From contig WNNJ02001810.1 in the NCBI GenBank assembly GCA_012934845.2, positions 1-64,000 of the forward strand: a DNA stretch of 64,000 nt, given 5' to 3'. Position numbers and translations under genes: made by a program. Source of the stretch: Pomphorhynchus laevis. Its lineage: Eukaryota > Acanthocephala > Palaeacanthocephala > Echinorhynchida > Pomphorhynchidae. The first letter of the stretch is position 1; every line of letters starts with the position of its first letter. The notes beneath the pieces were generated by a model that saw only the letters and a program-made list of their open reading frames with translations, was not told where the DNA came from and ran no database searches. Positions 11,281-23,259 of the stretch are shown one piece after another.

Positions 11281-12790
11281 TAAATGGTTTACCCGTGGAG
11301 CGGATGCGTAGCTACGAAGCAGGATGAATGCAACTTGTGGGTCAGGGAGATTTTCGAGCGAGTCCAGAGTTTGACGCAGGGATGGTAGAACAACATCGAC
11401 AAGGTATCCCGAACAATGTTCCTTAGACCCGATGGGACTTCCAAGAATTGTAAAGTTTTTTTGTGGTGTTGACCAATGTGATCCATGGGCATCTGTTCTT
11501 TATCAAGTCGACCTTGTCTGCCCTACCAATTACTTCGGTCTTTTTCCAGTTAATAGACAGTCCAATCGCATGAAAATTAGCAGCAAGATGAGCCAGAGCC
11601 TCGCCCACCGCAACAGGAGTACCGCCGATTATTCCGTCATCGAGGTACCACCTATTTAAGCTGATACCTTCAATCTCCGATATCTGGACCACAATCGGAT
11701 CAATCACCAGGCAAAATATAACTGGACCAAGAGGATCTCCTTGTTGTACCCCTCTTCGAGACCGAAGTGGTTTCAGGCTTCCGAACCTAAGGCTCGAGGT
11801 AGTGCCGTAGCACTATGATGTCCATCAACTAATTTCTGGAAAATTCTTACTGATCGCGTTGACCAAGGAATTCCGGTTCAGCGTATTAAAAGCGTTAGCC
11901 AAGTCGATTTTAGCCCAAAGGCAATTGATATCTTGATCATGAAGTTGTTGTAGCCGACGTGCTCGATGTACTATCTGTTCCATTTCGTTTGGCGTCGCTA
12001 CACCGAGCTGGTGCGGATGGAGAGATTCAGCAAATCGCTGTCGAAGTTTGGAGCAAATACACTTAGCGCAAAGACGACGTAATGTCTCCCCAATGATAAT
12101 GGGGCGGATCCCTCCATCTGGTTTGTTTAATGCCATGAGATTTACACCGGCGACAAAGGGCACGAGGTCGTTCGGGAGAGTACCAGCGATCATGTTGCTG
12201 ACTAGTTAGGCGTTGAAGCAAAATCCCGTAATCTACCGACAGCATATCTCGAATATGTTCTGCCCTCAAACCTAAACAGCCAGGAGAGGACGAGGATGGG
12301 AATGATGATACTGCGGCCTCAACTATGTCTGAGACAACCGACAAGGGGGTGCTCAAAGATGGTTGTCCAGGACTTTGGAGAACATCATGTAAGGGGTGTT
12401 AGCTCTGTCAGTCTTCAGCGCAAAGATTCCGAAAATTCGCATGTATTATTCGACGTAAGGCGGCGCATCGCCTTTCCGAAATTGCCATTTCTCGCCAATT
12501 CGATGACTTCCATAAATTCATTTTTCTCATCATTAGTTCCTCGGAATTTCCTGGATGATCGAAACCCCAACCGAAGAGGAAAGGCAATCACGCTCTCTTC
12601 TATTTTCGAATTTGTCTATAAGTGCGTTAATATTAGATCTAGTGTTGTCTCCGGCATGGTGCCGACCTGAGGAAGTCTGTAGGCATAGCTTCGGAAAGCA
12701 CAGCAAACGCTCCCAATCGTTGGATGAATTTGAGCACAATGCCTCTAGAATTAAAGAGGAAAAAACATTGGCAACTCGGCGGCTATGTGT
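10213..12790 (-). mobile_element. RLE-type LINE B, copy 1, disrupted
   Basis: In minus order: an N-terminal region (DWERLLCFPKLCLQTS), a spacer with SPGCLGLRAEHIRDML, then RT motifs NLMALNKPDGGIRPI, GETLRRLCAKC, AKIDLANAFNTLNR, the active site WYLDDGIIGG with LSINWKKTEV, and finally the thumb and endonuclease region. RT and RLE together place it among non-LTR retrotransposons with a C-terminal restriction-like endonuclease. The frame is broken several times (stops or shifts near 12,533, 12,063-12,193, 11,825 and 11,423), so it is dead. Its 3' end abuts ubiquilin. Copy 2 is at 15,410-17,987. Confidence 0.85.
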
Positions 12791-12981
12791 ACATTGAGTC
12801 CACGTATTTTATACTAAATAATATATAATATTTATATTAAACATAAATTACTATAATATTAGTATTTTTTTAATAATAAAATTATTATTATTTATTACAC
12901 GCAATAAGGTTAACCGCAAATAGGTCCATCAATAAGTACTTATTAATTAATAAAACAGTTGATTATGCAATTAAATCAAAT
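12791..12981 (-). mobile_element. pLTR-end-like AT spacer between LINEs A and B
   Basis: The minus strand reads AAAATACGTGGACTCAATGT, a diverged form of the pLTR terminus, within about 190 bases of AT-rich sequence. Probably an old pLTR scrap. Same at 17,988-18,178. Confidence 0.45.
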
Positions 12982-14230
12982 TTAACTTGTTTTGCCCCAT
13001 CCCAGTTTGTTCGATGGAACTCGACTCCCTCTGATACAATTCGACGCTGCACGGCATAGGCAAAAAGCTACGGCGCGCTTTAAGCGGCATATACATTCGT
13101 CGTAGGGGCTGTCGTGTTTCCCAGCTTGTTTGGTAGCAATTGTCTTTAATAGATTCAAGGCACTTCGGCCGACACCTCCGGAACATGAAAAGATCACAGG
13201 CATAAATGTACCTCGTTCAATGACCCTGATTCGTTCATCGTATTTCGCCCTTTTTCTTGATTCGTGGTATTCGAAAGCAGAAGCTTCCGATTGGGAGTAC
13301 GAATTGGCATGATTGCTAAATATTGCGACGTCTATATACGCCCGCTCAAAACGCCTCCCAGTAATACCTATACAAGCAATGTCCAATCGCACTTCTTCCT
13401 TACGACTTGTCGTTGAACGTTCGAACGAGACGGACTCATCCACCCTCTGCAGCAATGGTTCGATCTCGACGCCATGGCATACGTTTGCGAGTTCCTCCGC
13501 GATTAAATTTCTAGCCTCATTATGCCGAATAATGGACTGACTTCCATGTTTACATGATAGTAGGTGGTTTAGGTTAGAGTTTGCCCCACATTGACACTTG
13601 GTATTCGTTACATCTTTTGGTTCCCAACCGTATCTAGTTGCCATTCCATCTCTGAATTCGTATGGGTTAAGATCAAAGTGTTCATTCTTCAGTGGCAACG
13701 CGCTTACCCACGAAGAAGCACCAGGTGCGGTCGCAGAGCTTATTGCTCTTGTGAATGTACTGTTCAGTAGTGGTTTTACACTCAACAACTTGTTCTCGAA
13801 CAATTCCTTTTTTCTTTTGTGATAAGAGCGGATAACTCTTTTTGCGTTCTTCGTAATTCATTGCCTTTCAGTCCAGTAGAGTATGAGTCTGAAAAGCGTT
13901 GCGACGCATTTAATTCTTGTTCGCCCGTGGTGGTAGGATCCATTATACCGATTCCGCCTAGTCTTGCTGGTAATGTAAGCACACCAATCGTCGCCTCATC
14001 TAGGTCTTGATTCATGATCGCAGGAAGCAGTCGTCTTAATATCGCATCACTTAGAGGGATTGTGTCATATGTTTGACTTGGGGTTGTTCGTAGAAAGTGA
14101 AGCCATTTCCACTGTGCAGAATGTCTTAAACCGGCGAATGCTACTTGAGGATCATATTTGGACACTTCAAACAGTCGATCAATAAGAGTAACCCATTCGG
14201 ATATATGTTGTCTAGTTTTTATGCTTACGT
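12982..14230 (-). mobile_element. RLE-type LINE A, copy 1, 5'-truncated by the tandem breakpoint
   Basis: It reads RT thumb (FAGLRHSAQWKWLHFLRTTP, LTLPARLGGIGIMDP), then GASSWVSALPLKNEHFDLN, a zinc-binding segment (CQCGANSNLNHLLSCKHG ... RHNEAR), and an endonuclease-like stretch with VRLDIACIGITGRRFERAYI then DVAIF, ending RVIERGTFMPVIFSCSGG and CIRGSR. This is a second RLE-LINE family, distinct from B. A frameshift in an A run near 13,790-13,805 separates thumb from endonuclease. The C-terminal frame (12,982-13,803) is otherwise open. Confidence 0.85.
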
Positions 14231-14936
14231 GCAACTCATGAATTACACGATGTACTTGTTCTCTTTGTCTTTCGTTCTGTATAAATTCATATGTACGCAG
14301 CAGATTAAGTAGAATACAAGGATCGCGGATAGAATTATCCATGTTTGAGTTAAAACTGGATGCACGCAACATGTCGATTAACATGCGAGGATTTTCAGCA
14401 GCGCCTACTAATAATTGGTGAGGGTTCATCGTAGAATACCGATTAGTGTTTTCGCTTGACGTAGATTGCAAAGGCGACTCTAAACGGTTTGAATTAGATA
14501 CATATGATCTAGACGAATCAATTTGAAATGTAGTATTCTGAGATGCCCCCGGGTTAGGCAGGAGGTTTGTATTTTCAGTTCCTACTTGACTAGTGTTAGC
14601 TGTACTAGATGATCTAGAATTAGTATTCAGAGGGTTATCGCCAAACTGCTCATGTGCCACATTAAGCATTGGTTCTTGAAAATCGCGATAAATTCTCTGT
14701 CGAACATTATATCCGCTCCGTAAACTCTCAAGGTTAATCAGGGCTCTATCATGGTTCCTCGTAATTTCCTGTATAGTTGTATGATAACGAATCATTTCCA
14801 TTGTTCGACGCATTAAATCCGGATTGTTAAGGAATTGTGAAACCTCGTGGTTCTGCTCCCTCACTTTTTGCATTTGTGGATTGTTAAGCTTAATTGAACT
14901 AAGCAATGCAGGATTACTCGTAAGTCCTTGAGCCAA
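13782..14936 (-). pseudogene. In-frame fusion ORF: ubiquilin STI1 region joined to LINE A RT thumb
   Basis: A 384-codon frame created by the tandem duplication. Residues 1 to about 234 are ubiquilin (starting at an internal Met, MAQGLTSNP, through HRVIHE). The rest, from HVSIKTRQHISEWV, is the LINE A thumb. The switch lies at 14,230-14,233. The frame carries through by chance. There is no evidence of a promoter or true start; in-frame ubiquilin sequence continues upstream of the Met. Treat as a fossil fusion unless transcripts show otherwise. Confidence 0.85.
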
Positions 14937-15181
14937 ATTATTACTTAGAAGATTTTGAATTGCATGTGGATTAGTCTGAATAGTGGCAAAAATATTTTGT
15001 TGTATTTCAGTAAATTTGAATTTCCAAATGGAAGGCTCAAAAATGGTGCAAGTGGTAATCTGGATAATGTTGCAGTTCCATCGGTATAATGATCAATATT
15101 CGGTTGATGCGATATCAACCCCTCCTTAATTGTTGGTGATTGTTGAAGTGACAAAGAAGCATTATATGATTGTTTAGATGT
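14233..15181 (-). pseudogene. Ubiquilin copy 2, truncated before the UBA
   Basis: Identical to the proximal part of the 8,543-9,984 copy, including the frameshift near 15,012-15,017. It stops at the tandem junction, so it lacks the distal linker and UBA and does not contain the TGA seen in copy 1. Sharing of the frameshift shows that it predates the duplication. Confidence 0.85.
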
Positions 15182-15409
15182 TGAGTGATATGCCGAAGGT
15201 CGTCGTGGAGACATGAGTTGCAGGACAGGCTTGTCAACCTCATAATGGTCGCCTTTGACGACAGAAGCTGTCCGAATATTGGAGTCATGAACTACCTCAA
15301 CTGACTGGGCCTCGGGCTGTGCAACGTCGCGCATAGAAAAAAGTTGCGGAGACGGGTCGTCACAATATCCGAGACTTTTCTCTAGTAAGGGTTGGCCCAT
15401 CTCGTCAAG

Positions 15410-17987
15410 ACTTTCAAGGATCGCTTTTACATTGCCTCTCATCAGTGCGACAGACACGCGCTGAAATAACTGATCCGCTGTGCTGCAATACGGGGTACCG
15501 TTTCTACATGACATAGAACGAGCAATGAAACGAATTAGCTTTTCCCCTTGTGGGTTCCATCCTCCGTAAGTTTCAACAACTGCTGCCGTAAAACTGTATC
15601 CATTCTCCTCTAATTTGCGTTTATATTTCCTTTCCTTGACACAGGTGGCATACTTGCTTGCGGCATAGCCAGGGATATCAGAAGCCATGGAAATATAAGC
15701 ATTTTGTTGTGGGTTAGTTACGGCAAAATTAACTGCTAAAGGAGGGTCCTTATAAAATAGAATGTCCGCCGGTCTTTCTCGCAAACCACGAACTAGGTTG
15801 GGTACCTCCTTTGCCACCCTCAATCCAGCAGAAACCGCTGCTTGAAAGACTGTATCCCTCAAGCTATCATGTCGAATTCTATGGTGTCCTCCAAACTGGC
15901 ATGTTAAGGCGTGGAAGCCGAATTTATCTGCCATCCTAAGGCAGCGTCTGCATCGATAATCACTGTTGCAGAAAGACATCCCTAACCAAAGACGTAGTAG
16001 TACAACAAATTCATTTGGTGCCAAGTTCATATGTGTGGCTTTGCTAGGGACGGCCTGTAACCAAGCACACGCGTGTGGGCATGAAACTGCCAATAATCGG
16101 ACAGTATTGAAGCGATCGGCCTTCTCCAATAGCCTGCGGCGCGACACTTCGTCAATGTGACAAGATAATCCTCGTTGATTTGTTTGCAGATTTCCTACAT
16201 GTTGCGGAATAATAGATTTAACGAATTCGTACCGAGGGAAAGTTATAGGGTCAAGGTTTAATTGGCTAGCGACAGTGTCTACACTGGACAGGAAGGCTGC
16301 CTGAGAGTGTTGGAAGCAGCTTCGAAGGCCCAGTCCTCCCATCTTCAGCGGTAAGCAAGCTTGCATCCACGCCCACTTATCGGGTTGAATAGAAGTGATA
16401 TTGCTAAAACACTTCAATATCAAGCGGTCGAACAAACGGAAAAACTCTTCGGCGAAGGCGGGGTATATAGTGCGCATTAAATGGTTTACCCGTGGAGCGG
16501 ATGCGTAGCTACGAAGCAGGATGAATGCAACTTGTGGGTCAGGGAGATTTTCGAGCGAGTCCAGAGTTTGACGCAGGGATGGTAGAACAACATCGACAAG
16601 GTATCCCGAACAATGTTCCTTAGACCCGATGGGACTTCCAAGAATTGTAAAGTTTTTTTGTGGTGTTGACCAATGTGATCCATGAGCATCTGTTCTTTAT
16701 CAAGTCGACCTTGTCTGCCCTACCAATTACTTCGGTCTTTTTCCAGTTAATAGACAGTCCAATCGCATGAAAATTAGCAGCAAGATGAGCCAGAGCCTCG
16801 CCCACCGCAACAGGAGTACCGCCGATTATTCCGTCATCGAGGTACCACCTATTTAAGCTGATACCTTCAATCTCCGATATCTGGACCACAATCGGATCAA
16901 TCACCAGGCAAAATATAACTGGACCAAGAGGATCTCCTTGTTGTACCCCTCTTCGAGACCGAAGTGGTTTCAGGCTTCCGAACCTAAGGCTCGAGGTAGT
17001 GCCGTAGCACTATGATGTCCATCAACTAATTTCTGGAAAATTCTTACTGATCGCGTTGACCAAGGAATTCCGGTTCAGCGTATTAAAAGCGTTAGCCAAG
17101 TCGATTTTAGCCCAAAGGCAATTGATATCTTGATCATGAAGTTGTTGTAGCCGACGTGCTCGATGTACTATCTGTTCCATTTCGTTTGGCGTCGCTACAC
17201 CGAGCTGGTGCGGATGGAGAGATTCAGCAAATCGCTGTCGAAGTTTGGAGCAAATACACTTAGCGCAAAGACGACGTAATGTCTCCCCAATGATAATGGG
17301 GCGGATCCCTCCATCTGGTTTGTTTAATGCCATGAGATTTACAGCGGCGACAAAGGGCACGAGGTCGTTCGGGAGAGTACCAGCGATCATGTTGCTGACT
17401 AGTTAGGCGTTGAAGCAAAATCCCGTAATCTACCGACAGCATATCTCGAATATGTTCTGCCCTCAAACCTAAACAGCCAGGAGAGGACGAGGATGGGAAT
17501 GATGATACTGCGGCCTCAACTATGTCTGAGACAACCGACAAGGGGGTGCTCAAAGATGGTTGTCCAGGACTTTGGAGAACATCATGTAAGGGGTGTTAGC
17601 TCTGTCAGTCTTCAGCGCAAAGATTCCGAAAATTCGCATGTATTATTCGACGTAAGGCGGCGCATCGCCTTTCCGAAATTGCCATTTCTCGCCAATTCGA
17701 TGACTTCCATAAATTCATTTTTCTCATCATTAGTTCCTCGGAATTTCCTGGATGATCGAAACCCCAACCGAAGAGGAAAGGCAATCACGCTCTCTTCTAT
17801 TTTCGAATTTGTCTATAAGTGCGTTAATATTAGATCTAGTGTTGTCTCCGGCATGGTGCCGACCTGAGGAAGTCTGTAGGCATAGCTTCGGAAAGCACAG
17901 CAAACGCTCCCAATCGTTGGATGAATTTGAGCACAATGCCTCTAGAATTAAAGAGGAAAAAACATTGGCAACTCGGCGGCTATGTGT
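15410..17987 (-). mobile_element. RLE-type LINE B, copy 2
   Basis: Same as copy 1, including all interruptions. The chimeric frame with ubiquilin recurs at 14,945-16,477. It differs from copy 1 at 16,685 and 17,344 in the bases I compared. Confidence 0.85.
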
Positions 17988-18178
17988 ACATTGAGTCCAC
18001 GTATTTTATACTAAATAATATATAATATTTATATTAAACATAAATTACTATAATATTAGTATTTTTTTAATAATAAAATTATTATTATTTATTACACGCA
18101 ATAAGGTTAACCGCAAATAGGTCCATCAATAAGTACTTATTAATTAATAAAACAGTTGATTATGCAATTAAATCAAAT

Positions 18179-19722
18179 TTAACTTGTTTTGCCCCATCCC
18201 AGTTTGTTCGATGGAACTCGACTCCCTCTGATACAATTCGACGCTGCACGGCATAGGCAAAAAGCTACGGCGCGCTTTAAGCGGCATATACATTCGTCGT
18301 AGGGGCTGTCGTGTTTCCCAGCTTGTTTGGTAGCAATTGTCTTTAATAGATTCAAGGCACTTCGGCCGACACCTCCGGAACATGAAAAGATCACAGGCAT
18401 AAATGTACCTCGTTCAATGACCCTGATTCGTTCATCGTATTTCGCCCTTTTTCTTGATTCGTGGTATTCGAAAGCAGAAGCTTCCGATTGGGAGTACGAA
18501 TTGGCATGATTGCTAAATATTGCGACGTCTATATACGCCCGCTCAAAACGCCTCCCAGTAATACCTATACAAGCAATGTCCAATCGCACTTCTTCCTTAC
18601 GACTTGTCGTTGAACGTTCGAACGAGACGGACTCATCCACCCTCTGCAGCAATGGTTCGATCTCGACGCCATGGCATACGTTTGCGAGTTCCTCCGCGAT
18701 TAAATTTCTAGCCTCATTATGCCGAATAATGGACTGACTTCCATGTTTACATGATAGTAGGTGGTTTAGGTTAGAGTTTGCCCCACATTGACACTTGGTA
18801 TTCGTTACATCTTTTGGTTCCCAACCGTATCTAGTTGCCATTCCATCTCTGAATTCGTATGGGTTAAGATCAAAGTGTTCATTCTTCAGTGGCAACGCGC
18901 TTACCCACGAAGAAGCACCAGGTGCGGTCGCAGAGCTTATTGCTCTTGTGAATGTACTGTTCAGTAGTGGTTTTACACTCAACAACTTGTTCTCGAACAA
19001 TTCCTTTTTTCTTTTGTGATAAGAGCGGATAACTCTTTTTGCGTTCTTCGTAATTCATTGCCTTTCAGTCCAGTAGAGTATGAGTCTGAAAAGCGTTGCG
19101 ACGCATTTAATTCTTGTTCGCCCGTGGTGGTAGGATCCATTATACCGATTCCGCCTAGTCTTGCTGGTAATGTAAGCACACCAATCGTCGCCTCATCTAG
19201 GTCTTGATTCATGATCGCAGGAAGCAGTCGTCTTAATATCGCATCACTTAGAGGGATTGTGTCATATGTTTGACTTGGGGTTGTTCGTAGAAAGTGAAGC
19301 CATTTCCACTGTGCAGAATGTCTTAAACCGGCGAATGCTACTTGAGGATCATATTTGGACACTTCAAACAGTCGATCAATAAGAGTAACCCATTCGGATA
19401 TATGTTGTCTAGTTTTTATGCTTACGTATTCCTGAGTACCAATCACTGATCCAAGGATTTCTAAGCCGTCGAACTTTATTTGTATACGATCAAATGCTTC
19501 GATGTTGCATGATGACATGTGATGAAAAAGCAATTGTGTTTTTTTTGACGTTGACATGATACCCGAAAGACGGACCCACACTCTTCAACAATGTCCATAT
19601 TTAAGAGAGATCTTCTGGCGTACCGGTAAAATTGGCATCATCGGCATACCACTTCTGTGTCACCATGGGACAACGTTTGCTTATCAGTTTGATCAATGGT
19701 ATTGACGCCATTGCAAACGCTG
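18179..19722 (-). mobile_element. RLE-type LINE A, copy 2, longer
   Basis: It contains everything in copy 1 and extends upstream through the RT active site region (WYADDANFTGTPEDLS, 19,600-19,665) and the following segment (FGYHVNVKKTQLLFHHMSS, LEILGSVIGTQ). A TAA follows EDLS near 19,597. The element begins abruptly at about 19,722 in AT-rich sequence, so it is 5'-truncated before the earlier RT motifs. Confidence 0.85.
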
Positions 19723-20244
19723 CCTAATACTAATACTATAGTGTTAGTATTATAATAATACTAATATTATATAATATTATTATAATATTACTATTATAAT
19801 ATTAATAGAGGGATCAGTTTAGTTAGCTAAGCCTACGTATTTTGCAATCTATATTAATTAATCAGATAACTGATACTACGTATTTTATACGAGTTTGAAA
19901 TAAAAATAAAGATAAATAATAATTTATTAAATTGATTATTAGATTGCATGTAATTTATATTTATATCAAAACCTGATAATGATAATGACAACATGAGTTA
20001 TTAGTTATGACAACATCAGTTATCAGTCATTATCAGTTATGATAATGACCTCTAATAAGTATTAGAGGTCATCAGGAGGAACTGCTATGCTATCAGGTTT
20101 TTATAAATAACTGGCCTGATATCAGGCCAGTTATAATATAACTGACCTGATAACTTATACATTGTATAAGATACACTACACCTGCGGTATTGCAGTTACA
20201 ATTATTATTAATATTTAATGAAAAACATTTGTTTGTCGTATTAC
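19723..20244. mobile_element. pLTR relics and a 28-bp perfect palindrome
   Basis: Diverged pLTR ends lie at about 19,815-19,842 and 19,858-19,890. The pLTR motif ATTAGAGGTCATCAGGAGG is near 20,063. At 20,107-20,134 is an exact palindrome centred on CTGGCCTGATATCAGGCCAG. No coding sequence. Confidence 0.6.
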
Positions 20245-20510
20245 TTACGATACAATTATTATTATTTATAACATCACAAACTATACAATTTTTTCTGTTA
20301 CATTTAAAAGATCTAAAATTAAAATTGTTAGTTAAAATTAAAATATTTATAAATAATTAAAATAAAAATATTTTTGCTTCTATTTTGTTGTGTACATATA
20401 ACTTCTGTTAAGTCATAATTTTTTTACGCTGCTTTTTCGGTGTCGCCGCCTAGTTTAGTCAACTCAGACTAAACTTACACTTGGTAATCAAGCAGCATAT
20501 GACAATAGGC
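20245..20510. repeat. Local direct repeat, copy 1
   Basis: It shares blocks ATAACATCACAAACTATAC, GCTTTTTCGGTGTCGCC and CAGACTAAACTTACA with 20,764-20,985 in the same order and orientation. A short inverted pair AGTTTAGTC/GACTAAACT sits inside. Family unknown. Confidence 0.65.
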
Positions 20511-20763
20511 TTTAATATACCAAGTATATTATTTACTAACAATTCATAAAAATTTCCCCCTGTTTAAATTTTTTTAATTGAAAATACATTTAAATTTTAA
20601 ATACATTTAATGAAATTGTATTTTTATATTTCATCGGATGTAATTTTGTGATTATTTGTAATATTTTATTCTAAAATATATGTATTTTAATGTATCTTAA
20701 TGATAAGACATTAATTCTAAGTTTTAAAAAATCTTAAATTATAAAAATTTTTAAATTATAATC

Positions 20764-20985
20764 ATTAATAATTATTATTATTTATAACATCACAAACTAT
20801 ACAATTTTTTCTGTTACATTTAAAAGATCTAAAATTGAAATCATTAGTACTTACGTATTTTTCCAATATGGTTGAGTACATGTAACTTTTAAGTCATAAT
20901 TTTTAACGTTGCTTTTTCGGTGTCGCCACCTAGTTTAGTTGACTCAGACTAAACTTACAACGGGCCATCCAGCAGCATCTGACAG
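20764..20985. repeat. Local direct repeat, copy 2
   Basis: Partner of 20,245-20,510 with some indels between the shared blocks. 20,986-21,314 has nothing recognised apart from a less AT-rich patch at 20,990-21,090. Confidence 0.65.
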
Positions 20986-21314
20986 GGGGCTGCCCTGCTT
21001 AAGGCGGTTGCAGACTGGAACAAGATCTATAAAGATCTACCACCTTCACTCCACGCGCTACGCGACCTAGCTATTGGCCATTACCTGGTCTCTTAAACGT
21101 GATCACGTGAAGCAGTTTACATTTTAAAGTGTAAACACCTTGGGATGCAAACTTCTCCCTTTTTTAAGAATTAATAATTCATCAAACTTGTTTGAAAATA
21201 AGAAAAAATAATAGTAAAGTCGTAACCAATAATACATAGTTTCAGTATTTCTAACAGAGGTCATATTACCGGGAAAACAAAGTCCACAGGTCAATAATAA
21301 CATGTCAGTAGAAA

Positions 21315-21664
21315 AAATCAAATCAGCTAACTGAGTCTATGTATTTAATATAATTATAAAATAAACAAAACATAATAATGCTAAACCAAAATTTAATAAT
21401 TAAATAATAAAATAAATAATTGTTTTTAGATTTTCTATAATTTAAATCAAGTTAAAAAAATAAAATTTAAAATAAACGTCATTTTTATGAATTGACTAAT
21501 AAATAACAGACGTTGTATCAGAATAAGAATTAGAGGTCATCGGGAGGAACTGCTATGTTATTAGGTTACGGTCCCTAACTCCTCTACCCAACATAGCAGC
21601 GGGGCCAAATACATGCTATTGATGTATTTCCTCTGAAATAACTATCTAGTATATTATTCTAATG
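21315..21664 (+). mobile_element. Penelope-like pLTR, nearly complete
   Basis: It runs from AAATCAGCTAACTGAGTC through the AT body and AATAAATAACAGACGTTG to the hairpin region (ATTAGAGGTCATCGGGAGG, then AAATACATGCTATTGATG) and ends at CTATCTAGTAT. In coding sense it lies on the minus strand. It sits immediately left of the second large duplicated block. Confidence 0.65.
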
Positions 21665-22202
21665 CATAAGATATCTTATTCTAATATATAAGATACTATT
21701 GTTCTGTAAACTTTGGAATAGATTAAAGATCAAATCAGCTAACTGAGTATACGTATTTAATATAATTATAAAATAAACAAAACATAATAATGCTAAATCA
21801 AAATTTAATAATTAAATAATAAAATTAATAATTGTTTTTAGATTTTTTATAATCTAAATCAAATTAAAATAAAAAAATAAAATTTAAAATAAACGTCATT
21901 TTCATAAATTGACTAATAAATAACAGACGTTGTATCATAATACGATTTTCTATAATTTAAATCAAGTTAAAATAAAAAAATTGAAATTTAATTATAATTT
22001 AATTAGCTAATTATAATGATTTAAATGTAAAAATGACTTTTATTTTAAATTTCAATTTTTTATTTTAACTTGATTTAAATTATAGAAAATCTAAAAACAA
22101 TTATTAATTTTATTATTTAATTATTAAATTTTGGTTTAGCATTATTATGTTTTGTTTATTATATAATTATATTAAATATGTAGACTCAGTTGGCTGATTT
22201 GA

Positions 22203-22827
22203 TTTGATTCATTCAAGAATTATATTTTCATTATTTGATTAGTAAAATAAGACTGAATAAATTAAAAATATAATAAATTAAAAATAGTAAAATATATAAA
22301 TCAACACTATAATATAAAGAATAAATTTAAACTCTTAAGTGGTAAATTTTTATGGATGGATAATAAATAATATACTTCGTATTAGAATAAGATACTAGAT
22401 AGTTTTATCAGAGGAAATACATCATTAGCATGTATTTGGCCCCGCTGCTATGTTGGGTAGAGGAGTTAGGGGCTGAAACCTGATAGCATAGCAGTTCCTC
22501 CTGATGACCTCTAATTCTTTTTCTGATACAACGTCTGTTATTTGTTAGTCAATTCATAAAAATGACGTTTATTTTTAATTTTATTTTTTTAACTTGATTT
22601 AAGTTATAAAAAATCTAAAAACAATTATTAATTTTATTATTTAATTATTAAATTTTGGTTTAGCATTATTATGTTTTGTTTAGTTTATAATTATATTAAA
22701 TACGTAGACACAGTTAGCTGATTTGATTAATTCTAATGATTTAAATGTAAATCCAACATATGAACGTAGTGAGTTGAGTTTAGAAACAATTATTACAAGT
22801 CACTGTTCTATAATGGATAATTAATTA
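22203..22827 (+). mobile_element. Penelope-like tail-pLTR-head junction (duplicate)
   Basis: Duplicate of 541-1,165 with the RT tail, pLTR and RT head in the same order. The RT tail has Ser where the first copy has Asn (AAGTGG against AAATGG). Confidence 0.65.
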
Positions 22828-23131
22828 ATTAAATTAATTAAATTAATTTATTCTAATGATATTGTTCATTTTTCGTAAAATAAAATTGTAGACACGAATA
22901 ATCAAATCAGCTAACTGAGTAGCTCGACAATTTGTGCATTTTCTATTGTTTTTTTCGCACATTTGCAACCCTTACAGCGAGCTGCAGGACCATTACAAGT
23001 GCAGCAGAGTTGCATTGATCAAGTTTTTCCTCGGACCATTTAGCAAGGACCTTGCTCTTCCGATTGTGTAATTTGTGTGTTTACTTTAGATTGTAAGTAG
23101 TTATTAATTAGCAGCTAAGAATTTCAAAGTC

Positions 23132-23259
23132 GGTCTGAAAGTTCGTCGGTCTGAAAGTTCGTCGGTCTGAAAGTTCGTCGGTCTGAAAGTTCGTCGGTCT
23201 GAAAGTTCGTCGGTCTGAAAGTTCGTCGGTCTGAAAGTTCGTCGGTCTGAAAGTTCGTC
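23132..23259. repeat. 16-bp minisatellite (duplicate)
   Basis: Eight copies of GGTCTGAAAGTTCGTC, the same number as at 1,470-1,597. An unchanged copy number in a usually unstable array supports a very recent duplication. Confidence 0.85.

Larger units (their letters stand above)
9036..14230 (+). repeat. Tandem duplication, unit 1 (5,195 bp)
   Basis: It is repeated at 14,233-19,427 with a constant offset of 5,197; two extra bases (GC) sit at the junction. The only differences I noticed are G/A at 11,488/16,685 and C/G at 12,147/17,344. In minus-strand order the unit contains part of LINE A, a pLTR scrap, LINE B, and ubiquilin up to residue HE of the HRVIHE segment. The breakpoints lie inside LINE A and inside ubiquilin, with no obvious homology, which suggests end-joining or template switching. 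Confidence 0.95.
14233..19427 (+). repeat. Tandem duplication, unit 2
   Basis: Second unit of the 5,197-bp period. Beyond 19,427 LINE A continues uninterrupted (to about 19,722), so this side is the ancestral arrangement of LINE A. The ancestral ubiquilin end is the one at 8,543. Confidence 0.95.
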
